A stretch of DNA of 64,000 nt from Pseudoclavibacter endophyticus (GTDB taxonomy: Bacteria > Actinomycetota > Actinomycetes > Actinomycetales > Microbacteriaceae). The position numbers and the translations under genes were made by a program. The notes beneath the pieces are model-generated. The model was not told the DNA's origin. It did no database searches and saw only the letters and a list, made by a program, of their open reading frames with translations. The DNA lies in contig NZ_WBJY01000001.1 of NCBI RefSeq assembly GCF_008831085.1, forward strand, positions 930,001-994,000, written 5' to 3'. Shown here in pieces: positions 25,850 to 34,501 of this stretch (positions are counted from its first letter, which is position 1; each line of letters begins with the position of its first letter).

Positions 25850-26530
25850 ATGTCGACGATTCCGACGCTGCACGATGGGGCGATCACCCTTCGCCCCATC
25901 CACGTGCGCGACGCGCGCGACATCGAGTCGCTGCTGCTGTCGAACCGTGCCTGGCTGCAGCCGTGGGAGGCGACCAACCCGCAAGGCACCGGGCGCTGGG
26001 ACGTCAAGGGGAGCATCCGGTCGCTGCTGAGCCAGGCGGCGAAGCACCAGACACTGCCGTTCGTGATCCTGCTCGAGGGCCGCATCGTCGGGCAATTGAC
26101 GGTCTCGGGCATGACGTACGGGGCCGTTTCCAGCGCCACCATCGGCTACTGGATCGCGAAGGATGCGGCAGGGCACGGCGTCATGACCGTCGCCACCGCG
26201 CTCGCGGCCGACCATTGCCTGCTCTCGATCGGGATGCACCGCATCGAGATTTGCATACGGCCCGAGAACGACAAGTCGCTGCGCATCGTGGAGAAGCTCG
26301 GGTTCCGGTACGAGGGGCTCCGCCGGCGCTTCATCCATATCGACGGCGATTGGCGCGACCACGTGTGCTTCGCGGTCGTGCGCGAGGAAGTGCCGAACGG
26401 TGTCCTGCACCGGTGGCGGGCTGGGCACGCGGATCCGTCGCTCGCGTCGGTCCCAGAGGGTGACCTGGTCCGCGCGAGGCAGTCACTGACGCCGCAGCCG
26501 CGACGTGACGCGGGGCCGCCGACGGGTTGA
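25850..26530 (+). CDS. RimJ/RimL-type GNAT N-acetyltransferase
   Basis: 226 aa. GNAT fold of the RimJ subgroup: ITLRPIHVRDARDIESLL, LQPWEATNP, then IGYWIAKDAAGHGVMT, HRIEICIRPENDKSLRIVEKLGF and HVCFAVVREE. The acetyl-CoA loop (AKDAAGHGVM) is somewhat divergent. It may acetylate a protein N-terminus or another amine. It is cotranscribed with galU; in many actinobacteria a MoeA-like gene (glp) stands between them, but here it is missing. Confidence 0.8.
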   Translation: MSTIPTLHDGAITLRPIHVRDARDIESLLLSNRAWLQPWEATNPQGTGRWDVKGSIRSLLSQAAKHQTLPFVILLEGRIVGQLTVSGMTYGAVSSATIGYWIAKDAAGHGVMTVATALAADHCLLSIGMHRIEICIRPENDKSLRIVEKLGFRYEGLRRRFIHIDGDWRDHVCFAVVREEVPNGVLHRWRAGHADPSLASVPEGDLVRARQSLTPQPRRDAGPPTG

Positions 26531-26635
26531 GCGCTCCCTCGCCCGCTGGGCGCTCGGAAGGGCCACGGAAAATCCCACAAGACACGCGAGTTTCAATCAG
26601 TCACATTCGTCACATCTGTACCTAGTGTGGCTGGC

Positions 26636-27739
26636 ATGGAATTCGGAGGCGCAAGCAGCCTCGTGCTGCTGATGGCGGTTGGACTGTGGGTCGCGTATCT
26701 CGTGCCGTCGTACGTGCGGCGACGGAACTACCTGTCGACCGAGCGGAACGCGGTGCGCTTACAGCAGGCGCTTCGTGCGCTCGCGGAAACGGCCGAGGTG
26801 CCCAGTGATCTGCATGTCGAGACGAGCGCGCGCGGTGTTGCCGAGCAGGAGCGCCGGGTGCGGCACGCGAAGCGGGTCGCGGAGCAGGCCGGGCGGCAGC
26901 GCCGAGCCGCCGCGGAGAAGGCGCTGCCTGCGGTGCGGATGCCGCGCGACGAGCGCGATCGGCGACGCGCTGCCGCTGCCACGCGGCGGGGCCGCCTGCT
27001 GACGACCACGATCATGTTCGCCGGTGTCGCCGTCGCCGGCACCGGGGCGTGGCTCGGCGCGCAGGCGGGCAACTGGTGGGTGCTGGTGGGCGGAGCGATC
27101 GTCGTGCTGGCCGCGTGTGCCATGCTGCACCAGCTCGCGCGTGTCGCCGCCGCGCAGCGCCTCGTCGGCGAGCGTCACGCCGAGGTCGCCCGCACGCGCA
27201 CCGAGTCGTCGGGCTCGGCGACCACGACCGCCCCGCAGCCGCGCGTCGCGCAGCAGCTGCACCAGTTCGACGTCGCGGACGGTGCTTCGGCCGAGCCGGC
27301 CGAGCAGCGTGCAGCTGGATGGACCCCCGTGGCTGTGCCGAGGCCGTTGTACCTGCGCGAGCAGGGAGCGGGAGGCGACGGCCCTTGGGGCGGCGGTCCG
27401 CAAGGCCCCGACGGCGGGCGCCACACGCCGGCCGTCGACATCGAGGCCCTCCGCGCCGCGGCGCGTGCGAGCGAGCAGGCGATTCGGGATGCACACCGGC
27501 AGCCCGGTGTCATCACGTTCGGTCGCGAGGCCGTTGCGCACGCGGGACGGGTCGACGCGTCGATGGCCTCAACGCAGCCGATACTGCGTGAGGCGCTGTC
27601 GGACGCCGTGCACCTCGATCCGATCGAGGCGCCACCCGGGCGCCTGGCCTCCCGGCCGTCGCGGTGGGAGCGAATGGGCATCGTCGCCGAGGACGAGCGC
27701 GAGCAGCTGCGGTCGCCCCTGCGTCGTCGCGCGGGCTGA
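26636..27739 (+). CDS. SepX/GlpR-like membrane protein
   Basis: 367 aa from the ATG at 26636; a GTG at 26627 is in frame. The N-terminal hydrophobic segment (SLVLLMAVGLWVAYLVP) is followed by SYVRRRNYLSTERNAVRLQQALRALAE, a basic coiled region, two adjacent hydrophobic segments (about 120-165) and a long polar C-terminus. This layout and the location after galU/rimJ match the actinobacterial division protein SepX (GlpR in corynebacteria), which supports septum formation. No ribosome site is clear, and TACCTA at 26619-26624 could be a -10 of a short-leader transcript. Confidence 0.65.
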   Translation: MEFGGASSLVLLMAVGLWVAYLVPSYVRRRNYLSTERNAVRLQQALRALAETAEVPSDLHVETSARGVAEQERRVRHAKRVAEQAGRQRRAAAEKALPAVRMPRDERDRRRAAAATRRGRLLTTTIMFAGVAVAGTGAWLGAQAGNWWVLVGGAIVVLAACAMLHQLARVAAAQRLVGERHAEVARTRTESSGSATTTAPQPRVAQQLHQFDVADGASAEPAEQRAAGWTPVAVPRPLYLREQGAGGDGPWGGGPQGPDGGRHTPAVDIEALRAAARASEQAIRDAHRQPGVITFGREAVAHAGRVDASMASTQPILREALSDAVHLDPIEAPPGRLASRPSRWERMGIVAEDEREQLRSPLRRRAG

Positions 27740-27838
27740 CTCGCAGCTCCCGAGGCGTCGGCCTAGGCGGGGGAACCGGGTGCCGTAGACTCGGCCGTCG
27801 GCGCGCAGGCGCCCAGCATTCGCCTACCCTGGAGCAGT

Positions 27839-28885
27839 ATGAGCACCTCACCGAACGGAGATCCCTTCGACGAAGTCGATGGCACTCCGATCGAGGTCAC
27901 GCCTGGCGCGTTCGGCGGGGAGGGTCGCGAGGAGGCGGCCGATCGCACGGGGGCGACGAGTGCGCGCTGGCAGCGCGGCGGCCCGTGGAACCGGTTCCAG
28001 GCGCACTCGACGCGCTCGCGGAGGGGACTCATCGTCGCCGTGACCCTCGTCGTGCTCATGGCGCTAGTGATCCCCCTCACGGTGGGATTCTTCGCCAATT
28101 GGCGCCGCGAGGTGCTGGCGGCCGAGGCGGCGGCTTCGGCGGCGCCGACGATCGTTGCGCTCACCGCCGAGGTGCAGGCGGTGCAAGCCCAACTCGATCC
28201 CGTGCAGGCCGCGTTTATCATGTCGAACGGCATCGCCGAGGATGGTGTCAAGGGCGATATGGAGTCGCGCATCGACGACTCCAGCGCAGCGATCCTCGCG
28301 AACGACGCGGGCGGAGCGCAGTCGGCGGTCGACGACGCCATTTCGTTCTTCACGTCGACCTACTCGCAGTCGCTGCCCGACCGGGCGACCAGCATCCTGT
28401 CCGAGTATCCCTATTCCGAGTGGGAGACCGACCAGCGCATCGAAGAGGTCATCGCGACCATTCGCAGCAACGCGGACGGCGGTGACCTCTCGGCACTCGT
28501 CGCGGCGGTCATCGAGTTGCCGCAGCTCGTCGGAGACGCGATGAGCGAGCACCTCGGCAACCGGGTCACCTACGTGCCCCCGGCGCAGACCGGCGGGGCC
28601 TCGCCCGGACCCGGTGGGAGCCAGCCGCCGGCGACCGTCGGCCCGGCTCCCGACGATACGGGCGACGACGGCAACGAGAACGCCAACCAAAATGCGAACC
28701 AGGACGCCAACCAGAACGCCAACCAGAACGCGAACCAGGACGCCAACCAGAACGCGAATCCGAACGGTGGCGGCAACGACGGCGACGATGGCGGCAACGG
28801 CGGTCAGTGGGGTAATTCAAACTCCGGGGGCGGCTCCGATGACCCGCCACCATCGGGTGGTCCCGGCGGCTTTGGTGGCGGCTAA
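27839..28885 (+). CDS. Membrane-anchored hypothetical protein with Asn/Gln tetrapeptide repeats
   Basis: 348 aa. The cytosolic N-terminus is acidic, one transmembrane helix lies at about 64-84 (LIVAVTLVVLMALVIPLTVG), then a helical extracytoplasmic region. From residue 280 there is a low-complexity tail: NANQ/DANQ repeats, then Gly/Asp/Asn runs, ending FGGG. No family was recognised. GGAG lies five bases before the ATG. The disordered tail suggests a cell-wall-spanning or surface-exposed part. Position between sepX and tRNA-Ala. Confidence 0.7.
   Translation: MSTSPNGDPFDEVDGTPIEVTPGAFGGEGREEAADRTGATSARWQRGGPWNRFQAHSTRSRRGLIVAVTLVVLMALVIPLTVGFFANWRREVLAAEAAASAAPTIVALTAEVQAVQAQLDPVQAAFIMSNGIAEDGVKGDMESRIDDSSAAILANDAGGAQSAVDDAISFFTSTYSQSLPDRATSILSEYPYSEWETDQRIEEVIATIRSNADGGDLSALVAAVIELPQLVGDAMSEHLGNRVTYVPPAQTGGASPGPGGSQPPATVGPAPDDTGDDGNENANQNANQDANQNANQNANQDANQNANPNGGGNDGDDGGNGGQWGNSNSGGGSDDPPPSGGPGGFGGG
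28678..28764 (+). repeat. 12-bp tandem repeat coding for NANQ/DANQ units
   Basis: Seven successive four-codon units (NANQ, NANQ, DANQ, NANQ, NANQ, DANQ, NANP) with near-identical DNA. Such tracts change length by slippage. Confidence 0.8.
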
Positions 28886-28932
28886 GCGTCGCCCGCCGAC
28901 GTGGAGCGACGGGATGCGCCTCTCGCGCGGTT

Positions 28933-28962
28933 TTGTGCGCGCCGGGAGACCTGCGCTATAGT
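28933..28962 (+). promoter_or_regulatory. Promoter of tRNA-Ala
   Basis: TTGTGC (28933-28938) and TATAGT (28957-28962) with an 18-bp spacer, 28 bp before the tRNA. Confidence 0.65.
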
Positions 28963-28990
28963 CGTCTGGCTGCCACGGCAGCACGCACAA

Positions 28991-29066
28991 GGGTCTGTGG
29001 CGCAGTTGGTAGCGCGTCTCGTTCGCAATGAGAAGGTCAGGGGTTCGATTCCCCTCAGATCCACCA
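28991..29066 (+). tRNA. tRNA-Ala (anticodon CGC)
   Basis: Acceptor GGGTCTG with CAGATCC, D-stem GCGC/GCGC, anticodon stem TCTCG/TGAGA with loop TTCGCAA (anticodon CGC), T-arm AGGGG-TTCGATT-CCCCT, and an encoded CCA end at 29064-29066. Confidence 0.93.
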
Positions 29067-29447
29067 GAAGCTCGTTGTTCAAACCGACGACATCCCACGG
29101 GGCGGAACTCTCCGAACCGGCCACTGCTATCGGCGTAGCCGGTTATCCGACAAACCGGGACGCCGTGACCGTCAGTGAACCCCCGTCGCCGATCAGCGTT
29201 GCCCGCTGATCGGTGAGGTACATCGGAATGCGCGCGCCTGCTCGGCGTTCTCGCCCAGTGGCCTCGTCTCCGACGCCGAACGAGGCCAGCGGGTAGGCGA
29301 AGCCCAGAGAGGGTCTCCCTTCGTGCCGAGCCGAGCCGAGCCGAGCCGGTCCGGGGAAGAGGAGGAGCTCGATCACGAATGGTTCGCCGCCGCACACGGT
29401 GCCGGCATGGCAGGATCATCGCGGGGGAACAGATCGGGAGGAACCAG
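29067..29447. other. Gene-free stretch with a 5-bp tandem repeat
   Basis: No supported gene. A GCCGA pentamer is repeated four and a half times at 29325-29348. No copy of the tRNA-Ala end was found here, so nothing suggests an integrated element. Ribosome site GGGAGG for the ferredoxin lies at the right end. Confidence 0.6.
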
Positions 29448-29786
29448 GTGGCTGAGGGAATACCCGTCGCGAAGGTCGGCGACATCGAGGACGAGGACGC
29501 GATCGTGGTGCCGCGCGCGACGACGGGGACGGTCGACGACATCGCGATCTTCCGCAGCGCCGGCGAGTACTCCGCCATCGACAACACCTGCACGCACGAA
29601 GACGCCTCGCTGGCGGAGGGCTGGATCGAGAACGGCACGGTCGAGTGCCCCCTGCACGCCTCGAGCTTCTGCCTGCGGGACGGCAAGGTCCTCGGTCCGC
29701 CGGCGCCCCGCGGCGTCGTCGCACATCGGGTGACCATCGACGGCGACCGCATCCTCCTCATCCCAGACCCATCACGTCTCGCGTGA
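29448..29786 (+). CDS. Rieske [2Fe-2S] ferredoxin
   Basis: 112 aa from GTG 29448, with GGGAGG just upstream. Cluster ligands are Cys48/His50 (NTCTHED) and Cys67/His70 (ECPLHAS). Length and VTIDGDRILLIPDP at the end fit bacterial Rieske ferredoxins that feed electrons to non-haem oxygenases. It overlaps the ferredoxin reductase by four bases (GTGA), so the two are coupled partners. Confidence 0.92.
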   Translation: MAEGIPVAKVGDIEDEDAIVVPRATTGTVDDIAIFRSAGEYSAIDNTCTHEDASLAEGWIENGTVECPLHASSFCLRDGKVLGPPAPRGVVAHRVTIDGDRILLIPDPSRLA

Positions 29787-31021
29787 CCGCGGCGGCCAGC
29801 GTCGTCATCGTCGGCGGCGGCATCGCCGGCGTGACGACCGCCCGGCAGCTTCGCGCCGGCGGCTTCGGGGGCTCGATCCGGATCGTCGAGAGCGAGCCGC
29901 TCTGCTACGATCGCCCACCGCTGTCCAAGGCCGCGTTCGTCGAGGGGGCGAGCCTCGCCTCGCTCGCCTTCGCGACGGCGGACGAGTACGCCGGGCAAGA
30001 CATCGAGGTGGTCGCCGATGTACGTGCCACCGGGATCGAGGCTCCTGGGGGCGCGACCGGCAGCGTGACGCTCTCCGACGGACGTGTGCTCGAGGCCGAG
30101 GCGATCGTGCTCGCCACGGGGGCGCAGGCCCGATCGCCCTCGTTCCCGGGCGGTGACCTTCCGATTGTCGGGGTGCTGCGCGGCTACCGAGACGCGGTAC
30201 GGTTGCGCGCGGCAGTGTCACCGGGGGCGAGGGTGCTCGTTGTCGGTGCGGGCTTCATCGGTGCCGAGCTGACCTCGGGCCTCGTCGAGCTCGGCGCGCA
30301 GGTCGTTCTTGTCGACCGGAACCCCGTGCCGGGCTCCCGGGTCCTCGGCGGCACCCTTGCTGGGTACCTGCACGGGATGCATGCGGCGCACGGCGTCGAC
30401 GTGCGCGTCGGGTCGGTTGTCGATGCGGCGGTCGAGGGCGTCCGCGTCCGCGCCCGGCTCGACGATGGCTCGTCAATCGCGGTGGACGCCGTCGTCGTCG
30501 GCGCCGGGATCGCGATCGACACGTCGCTCGCGGCATCCGCCGGCGCGGAGATCGACGACGCGATCATCGTCGACGGGGCCGGCAGAACCTCGGTCGCGGG
30601 CGTATGGGCCGCCGGCGATGCGACGAGGCGTCGCGGGCCCGATGGCTCCGTCGCGGCGCCGATCGGGCACTGGGAGGCGGCCGAACTGGACGGGCGCGCT
30701 GTTGCCGCCGACATCCTCAGCGCCTCACAGCCGACCCTCCGGGGCGCGGGCTGGTACTGGTCCGATCGATACGGCATCCACCTCGAGGTCACCGGGCGGC
30801 TCGTCGGCGAGGGCACGGAGGTCGTGCGATGGGCCGAGCCGGGCCGACCGGCTGCCGTGTTCCGCCTCGACGGCGCGGCGCTCGTCGGGGCGGCGAGCAT
30901 TGACGACTCGAACGCGGTGCGCGCCTCCCGGCGGCTGATCGATCAGCGCATCCCTCTCACCGCGGCCCAGCTGGCCGACCCGGCGGTCTCGTTGCGTGAT
31001 CTGCTGCGGAAGGCGCGCTGA
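29783..31021 (+). CDS. FAD-dependent ferredoxin reductase
   Basis: 412 aa from the GTG at 29783, which overlaps the ferredoxin stop. FAD site VVIVGGGIAGVTTARQL, ESEPLCYDRPPLSKA, ATGAQAR, NAD site VLVVGAGFIGAELTSGLVELG, and VWAAGDATRR before the C-terminal domain. This is the ferredoxin reductase type of Rieske oxygenase and P450 systems, passing electrons from NAD(P)H to the Rieske ferredoxin. No terminal oxygenase of those classes lies beside it; the nearest oxygenase candidate is the MpaB-type gene downstream on the other strand. Confidence 0.9.
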   Translation: MTAAASVVIVGGGIAGVTTARQLRAGGFGGSIRIVESEPLCYDRPPLSKAAFVEGASLASLAFATADEYAGQDIEVVADVRATGIEAPGGATGSVTLSDGRVLEAEAIVLATGAQARSPSFPGGDLPIVGVLRGYRDAVRLRAAVSPGARVLVVGAGFIGAELTSGLVELGAQVVLVDRNPVPGSRVLGGTLAGYLHGMHAAHGVDVRVGSVVDAAVEGVRVRARLDDGSSIAVDAVVVGAGIAIDTSLAASAGAEIDDAIIVDGAGRTSVAGVWAAGDATRRRGPDGSVAAPIGHWEAAELDGRAVAADILSASQPTLRGAGWYWSDRYGIHLEVTGRLVGEGTEVVRWAEPGRPAAVFRLDGAALVGAASIDDSNAVRASRRLIDQRIPLTAAQLADPAVSLRDLLRKAR

Positions 31022-31051
31022 ACCGCCGCCCCACGGGGCGGCGACGGCGTC

Positions 31052-31948
31052 TCAGGATGCGGCGGCGACCCTCGCCCGCACCTTCCGGTACGGGTGCTTC
31101 TCGGAGTCGCCGATCATCGTCGCGATGAGCTCCTCGGCGGACTTGTTCCCCCGGCTGAGCTTCACGATGCGCTTCGTCCAGGCCCTGCCGCTCTCGAGCT
31201 GCCGCTTGGTACGGTCCTCCATCGCGAAGAAGAGTCGGGCATCCGTCGGCATCAGGTAGACCATGCCGTCGATGAGCTTCTTCGCACCCCAGCGGGCGAG
31301 CAGGCCCTTGACCTCCGGGCGGCGCAGGGTGTGCGCCACCAGCGCCGCGGGATAGACGAGGGCCTTCGAGGTCAGTGCCGAGTTGATGTACGCGTCGAGC
31401 TCCGCGAAGGTCTCGAAGAACGGTCCGGGCACCTTCAGCTGCTCCGCCCCGATCCGCGACTCGACCACGAGCTGGTCGGCGTCGGCGGTCGACAGCGGCT
31501 CCGGCCCGAACTCCTGGTAGCCGCGCACTGCCGACCAGATGTAGGTCCACCACGTCCAGCGCTGCCATTCGGGCACCTTCGCGATCTCGACGTGGCCGTC
31601 CTTCGGATCGGTCCAGGTCGCGCGCTCGTGGAGCATATCGACGTGCTTAGCGGCAGCCTCCGCGTGCGCCCTGTCGGCGAAAACCGCGTCGCGCAGGTAG
31701 GCGGAGGTGCGGTCGAAGCGGGCAGCCATCGCCTCCGGCCCCTCCGACGTCGAGGAGACCCGTTCGAAGTGCGTCATCATGCCCGCGTCGAGCATCTGGA
31801 GGAACAGGGCCGTCTTCCCCCCGATTCCGGACGCCGGGTCGGCGAAGACCCGCCAGCTGACGCTTCCCGGCCCATAGTGGCCATCGTCGGCGCGTGGGGC
31901 GTCACCGAGCGCCCGGCTCGGGTGCTGCTCTGCCGTGGTGTCGGTCAT
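31052..31948 (-). CDS. MpaB-family oxygenase (DUF2236)
   Basis: 298 aa. Features of the family: an early Phe/Trp-rich stretch with WRVFADPASGIGGKTALFLQ, AVFADRAHAEAAAKHVDMLHERATW, WTWWTYIWSAVRGYQEFG and a long helical C-terminus. Members such as rubber oxygenase Lcp and fungal MpaB bind haem or act on lipophilic substrates; many bacterial ones are uncharacterised. It converges on the ferredoxin/reductase pair 30 bp away; a functional link is possible but not shown. No signal peptide. Confidence 0.75.
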   Translation of the reverse strand: MTDTTAEQHPSRALGDAPRADDGHYGPGSVSWRVFADPASGIGGKTALFLQMLDAGMMTHFERVSSTSEGPEAMAARFDRTSAYLRDAVFADRAHAEAAAKHVDMLHERATWTDPKDGHVEIAKVPEWQRWTWWTYIWSAVRGYQEFGPEPLSTADADQLVVESRIGAEQLKVPGPFFETFAELDAYINSALTSKALVYPAALVAHTLRRPEVKGLLARWGAKKLIDGMVYLMPTDARLFFAMEDRTKRQLESGRAWTKRIVKLSRGNKSAEELIATMIGDSEKHPYRKVRARVAAAS

Positions 31949-32144
31949 GACGGTTCTCCCTTGTCGCCCGCTCCGGTGCGGGCGACATCAGTATGACGTA
32001 CAGCGGTGTCGAGGAGTTCCGGCCGGCGAGGCAAGAGTCGCCGGCCATACAGGGCCCTAGCGTCGCGTCGCTGGCCGAGCTGTAGGCACCGCACCACGGT
32101 GTCGGCTTCGCCCGGATCCGACATTGCGAACGGGTGGGGCGGGT

Positions 32145-32999
32145 TCATCGTCGGGGCGATCCGAAGCGGTCTTGAGGATGCTCGGCAGGCCATCGTGCAG
32201 CTCTCGTGACGCGTGGCCGGGTGGCGGCGTACCAACCGGCGAACAGCAGGACGATCAAACTCACGTCGACGACATCTCCGCCGTAGTACATCAGTTGCGC
32301 CCCGAGTTCTCCGTCAGCGCGCCCGACCACGTCTGGTGGGTGCGCATACAGCCATTTCGCCAGGATCTGGTGCGCGGCGATGAAAAGGATCAGGGCTGCC
32401 GATCGCATTCGCATCGACGCTCGGTGTGGAGCGGGATCGACGCCCACGAGCGAGGCGGTCAAGACGTAACCGGCCAGGAAAAGGTGCAGGTGGACGAGCG
32501 CGTGCACGGGCACGGAGCTGTGCATCGCGTGATAGAGATCGGTCGTGTACAGCAGCCAGAGCCCGCCGGCGTTGAGCAGAACGGCACTGAGCGGGTGGGT
32601 GATGATTCGAACCGGGAGGCTACGAAGCGTACGGCTCAGCCAGCGGGCCGAAGTCAGGGGCAAGGCACGCAGCGCGACAGTGACTGGAGCGGCCAAGACA
32701 AGGAGGAGCGGGCCGACCATGCCCACCAGCAGGTGTACAAACATGTGCGCGGTGAAACTCGTGTGCCCCGCGGAGGCGATCGGCCCGATCAGCCCGACAC
32801 CAAGGCACGCGACGCCGAGGTACCAGAGCGTCGTTCGGTAAACCGGCCAAGACCCACGACCTCGCGAGACCCTGAGGGCGACGGCATAGCCGACCGCCAT
32901 CACCACAAGCACGGTGATTATGAAGGAGTCGAAGACGACCCACGTCAACGCTTCAGATCCGTGATGTGAACCGTGGGCAGAGGCGCCCTGACGGTTCAT
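32145..32999 (-). CDS. CtaG-like cytochrome c oxidase assembly family membrane protein
   Basis: 284 aa with about seven transmembrane helices. His-rich helices (GHTSFTAHMFVHLLVGM, HSSVPVHALVHLHLFLAGY) and a late HQILAKWLYA fit the caa3-type CtaG family, thought to support copper delivery or oxidase assembly. It overlaps the DUF2243 gene by four bases (ATGA) and forms an operon with it. The terminal oxidase itself is not in the window. Confidence 0.75.
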   Translation of the reverse strand: MNRQGASAHGSHHGSEALTWVVFDSFIITVLVVMAVGYAVALRVSRGRGSWPVYRTTLWYLGVACLGVGLIGPIASAGHTSFTAHMFVHLLVGMVGPLLLVLAAPVTVALRALPLTSARWLSRTLRSLPVRIITHPLSAVLLNAGGLWLLYTTDLYHAMHSSVPVHALVHLHLFLAGYVLTASLVGVDPAPHRASMRMRSAALILFIAAHQILAKWLYAHPPDVVGRADGELGAQLMYYGGDVVDVSLIVLLFAGWYAATRPRVTRAARWPAEHPQDRFGSPRR

Positions 33000-33529
33000 G
33001 TGCCTTCCCGGCCGCGCGTCGTCGCTCGCGCCTCCCGGGGGCGGGTGCGCCAGAGGACGAATGACCCGACGGCCAGGATTATCAGTGCGGAGCCGATCCA
33101 CACCACGTCGTACGGCAATACGTCGACGTCGTAACGGATCTGGTGGATGCGAAGCACCTTGTGATTGACGACGCCGTCGAACAGTTGAAAGAGGCCAACC
33201 CCGGTGGCTGTCGCTCCGGCCCAGCGCCGCCAATTGATCCCTGACCGACGTCGGACATCCGCCAGCAGGAAGAGCCCCGCCACGGTGATGAACCAGCCGA
33301 AGGCATGAAAGAATCCGTCGGCAATCAAGGCGACCTCAGGAGTAGACCGATCGTAGAAGTGGTGCCATTGCAGCACCAAGTGGAAAATGAATAGATCGAT
33401 CACCGACGCCGCTATGCCGCACCCGAACAGGAAACCGGACACGACCTGGCGCCGGTCGAGCCGTGCGTGGGGCACCTGTGGGGCACCCGGCCCTGGGAAC
33501 TGGCCGGGGTCGCCTGGAGAGATCGACAT
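32996..33529 (-). CDS. DUF2243 membrane protein
   Basis: 177 aa with four transmembrane helices. The family pattern is clear: GFLFGCGIAASVIDLFIFHLVLQWHHFYDR, GFFHAFGWFITV, FDGVVNHKVLRIHQIRYDV and IGSALIILAVG. Conserved His residues in the helices suggest metal or haem handling; the pairing with CtaG-like proteins is recurrent. GAAGGACCAC precedes the ATG. First gene of the two-gene operon. Confidence 0.85.
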   Translation of the reverse strand: MSISPGDPGQFPGPGAPQVPHARLDRRQVVSGFLFGCGIAASVIDLFIFHLVLQWHHFYDRSTPEVALIADGFFHAFGWFITVAGLFLLADVRRRSGINWRRWAGATATGVGLFQLFDGVVNHKVLRIHQIRYDVDVLPYDVVWIGSALIILAVGSFVLWRTRPREARATTRGREGT

Positions 33530-33572
33530 GTGGTCCTTCGCTCAATCGTGCTGCGACATCATCGCGAACAAA

Positions 33573-33604
33573 GCGGGGTGGTTCTCGGTAGAGAACCACC
33601 CCGC
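33573..33604 (-). terminator. Terminator after the SRPBCC gene
   Basis: Perfect 14-bp stem (33573-33586 with 33591-33604) and GGTA loop; on the minus strand it is followed by TTTGTT. It separates the SRPBCC gene from the DUF2243/CtaG operon. Confidence 0.8.
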
Positions 33605-33663
33605 GCGTCTCCGCCCGAATGCCACGTCATCAGTGGCCCTGTCGTCGGGCTGAGTCGATGACG

Positions 33664-34116
33664 CTACTGCACGTCGCCGCGCCAGCCCTCGCCGCTCTGT
33701 CCGTACTTCTCGACGAACTCCTTGAAGTGCTTGAGGCTCTTCTTCACGGCATGGTTGTCGGCCCCGAGGGTCGAGCCGAGCTTCTCGAGAAGCCCCGTTG
33801 GCTCCCAGTCGATCTGCACGGTCACGCGCGTCTCGGAGTCACTCAGTTTGTGGAAGGTGACGACACCAGCGTGGTCGGCTTCGCCGCCCGTACTGGTCCA
33901 CGCGACACGCTCGTCGGGGTGCTGCTCGGTGATCTGCGCCTCGAACGTACGGCGATTGCCGCCGACCTCCACGGTCCACTCGGTCAGCACGTCGGTGACT
34001 TGGCGCACGGACTCGACCTCGTCAAGAAATTGCGGGAAATCTTCGAAGCGGGTCCACTGGTTGTAGGCGACGGAGACGGGGACGTTGACGTCGATGGTTT
34101 CGATGGCCTGAGGCAT
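33664..34116 (-). CDS. SRPBCC (cyclase/dehydrase-like) protein
   Basis: 150 aa. PQAIETIDVNVPVSVAYNQWTRFEDFPQFL and VTVQIDWEPTGLLEKLGS are typical of the SRPBCC proteins that occur as stress-induced small proteins in actinobacteria. Ligand unknown. Located next to the DUF2795 gene, another protein often seen with stress proteins. About 70 bp separate the two, so they may share a transcript. Confidence 0.8.
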   Translation of the reverse strand: MPQAIETIDVNVPVSVAYNQWTRFEDFPQFLDEVESVRQVTDVLTEWTVEVGGNRRTFEAQITEQHPDERVAWTSTGGEADHAGVVTFHKLSDSETRVTVQIDWEPTGLLEKLGSTLGADNHAVKKSLKHFKEFVEKYGQSGEGWRGDVQ

Positions 34117-34188
34117 AGGAAGAACCTTTCTTCGTGTGGCGTGTCGTGCGGTGGAGGCGCGAGCGCACCCGGTGTAGTTGAGGGGCGG

Positions 34189-34368
34189 TCACATGACCGC
34201 GGAGCTCACTTCCGTCGGGTCCTCGTACTGCTTGTCCTCGATGGCGTTGAGGGCTTCGAGGACATCGTCGTCGGCGCCAGACTCCTTCGCCGAGTCCACG
34301 ATGGTCTGCTTCGAGGCGGGGTAGTCGATGCCGCCGAGGTACTTCTGGATCTGGATCGGATTGGGCAT
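34189..34368 (-). CDS. DUF2795 protein
   Basis: 59 aa from ATG 34368; an ATG nine bases earlier (34377) is possible. NPIQIQKYLGGIDYPASKQTIVDSAKESGADDDVLEAL covers the whole domain, here broken over two helices. Such proteins are small helical units of unknown function common in actinobacteria. Confidence 0.8.
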   Translation of the reverse strand: MPNPIQIQKYLGGIDYPASKQTIVDSAKESGADDDVLEALNAIEDKQYEDPTEVSSAVM

Positions 34369-34501
34369 GTCATTCATCTTGGTGGGGCCGACTGAGTACA
34401 ACCCGACCGGTTCCTGACCGGCCTCGGATATTCCATATGGCCTTCCGTGGTTGTGGCGGTTGACGTGTCTGGACGCAGTGCCGAGCGCCTACACTGACCG
34501 C

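Noticed and set aside
26590..26620. Possible MtrA-like box (GTCAC repeat) before the sepX-like gene
   Set aside because: The half-sites repeat at 9 bp, not the 11 bp seen at the three convincing boxes.
28991..29450. tRNA-Ala as an integration site
   Set aside because: No duplicate of the tRNA end was found downstream, and no mobile genes are present.
29381..29726. Open frame antisense to the Rieske ferredoxin
   Set aside because: It follows the codon periodicity of the ferredoxin gene; the sense frame has the Cys-His cluster ligands and a ribosome site.
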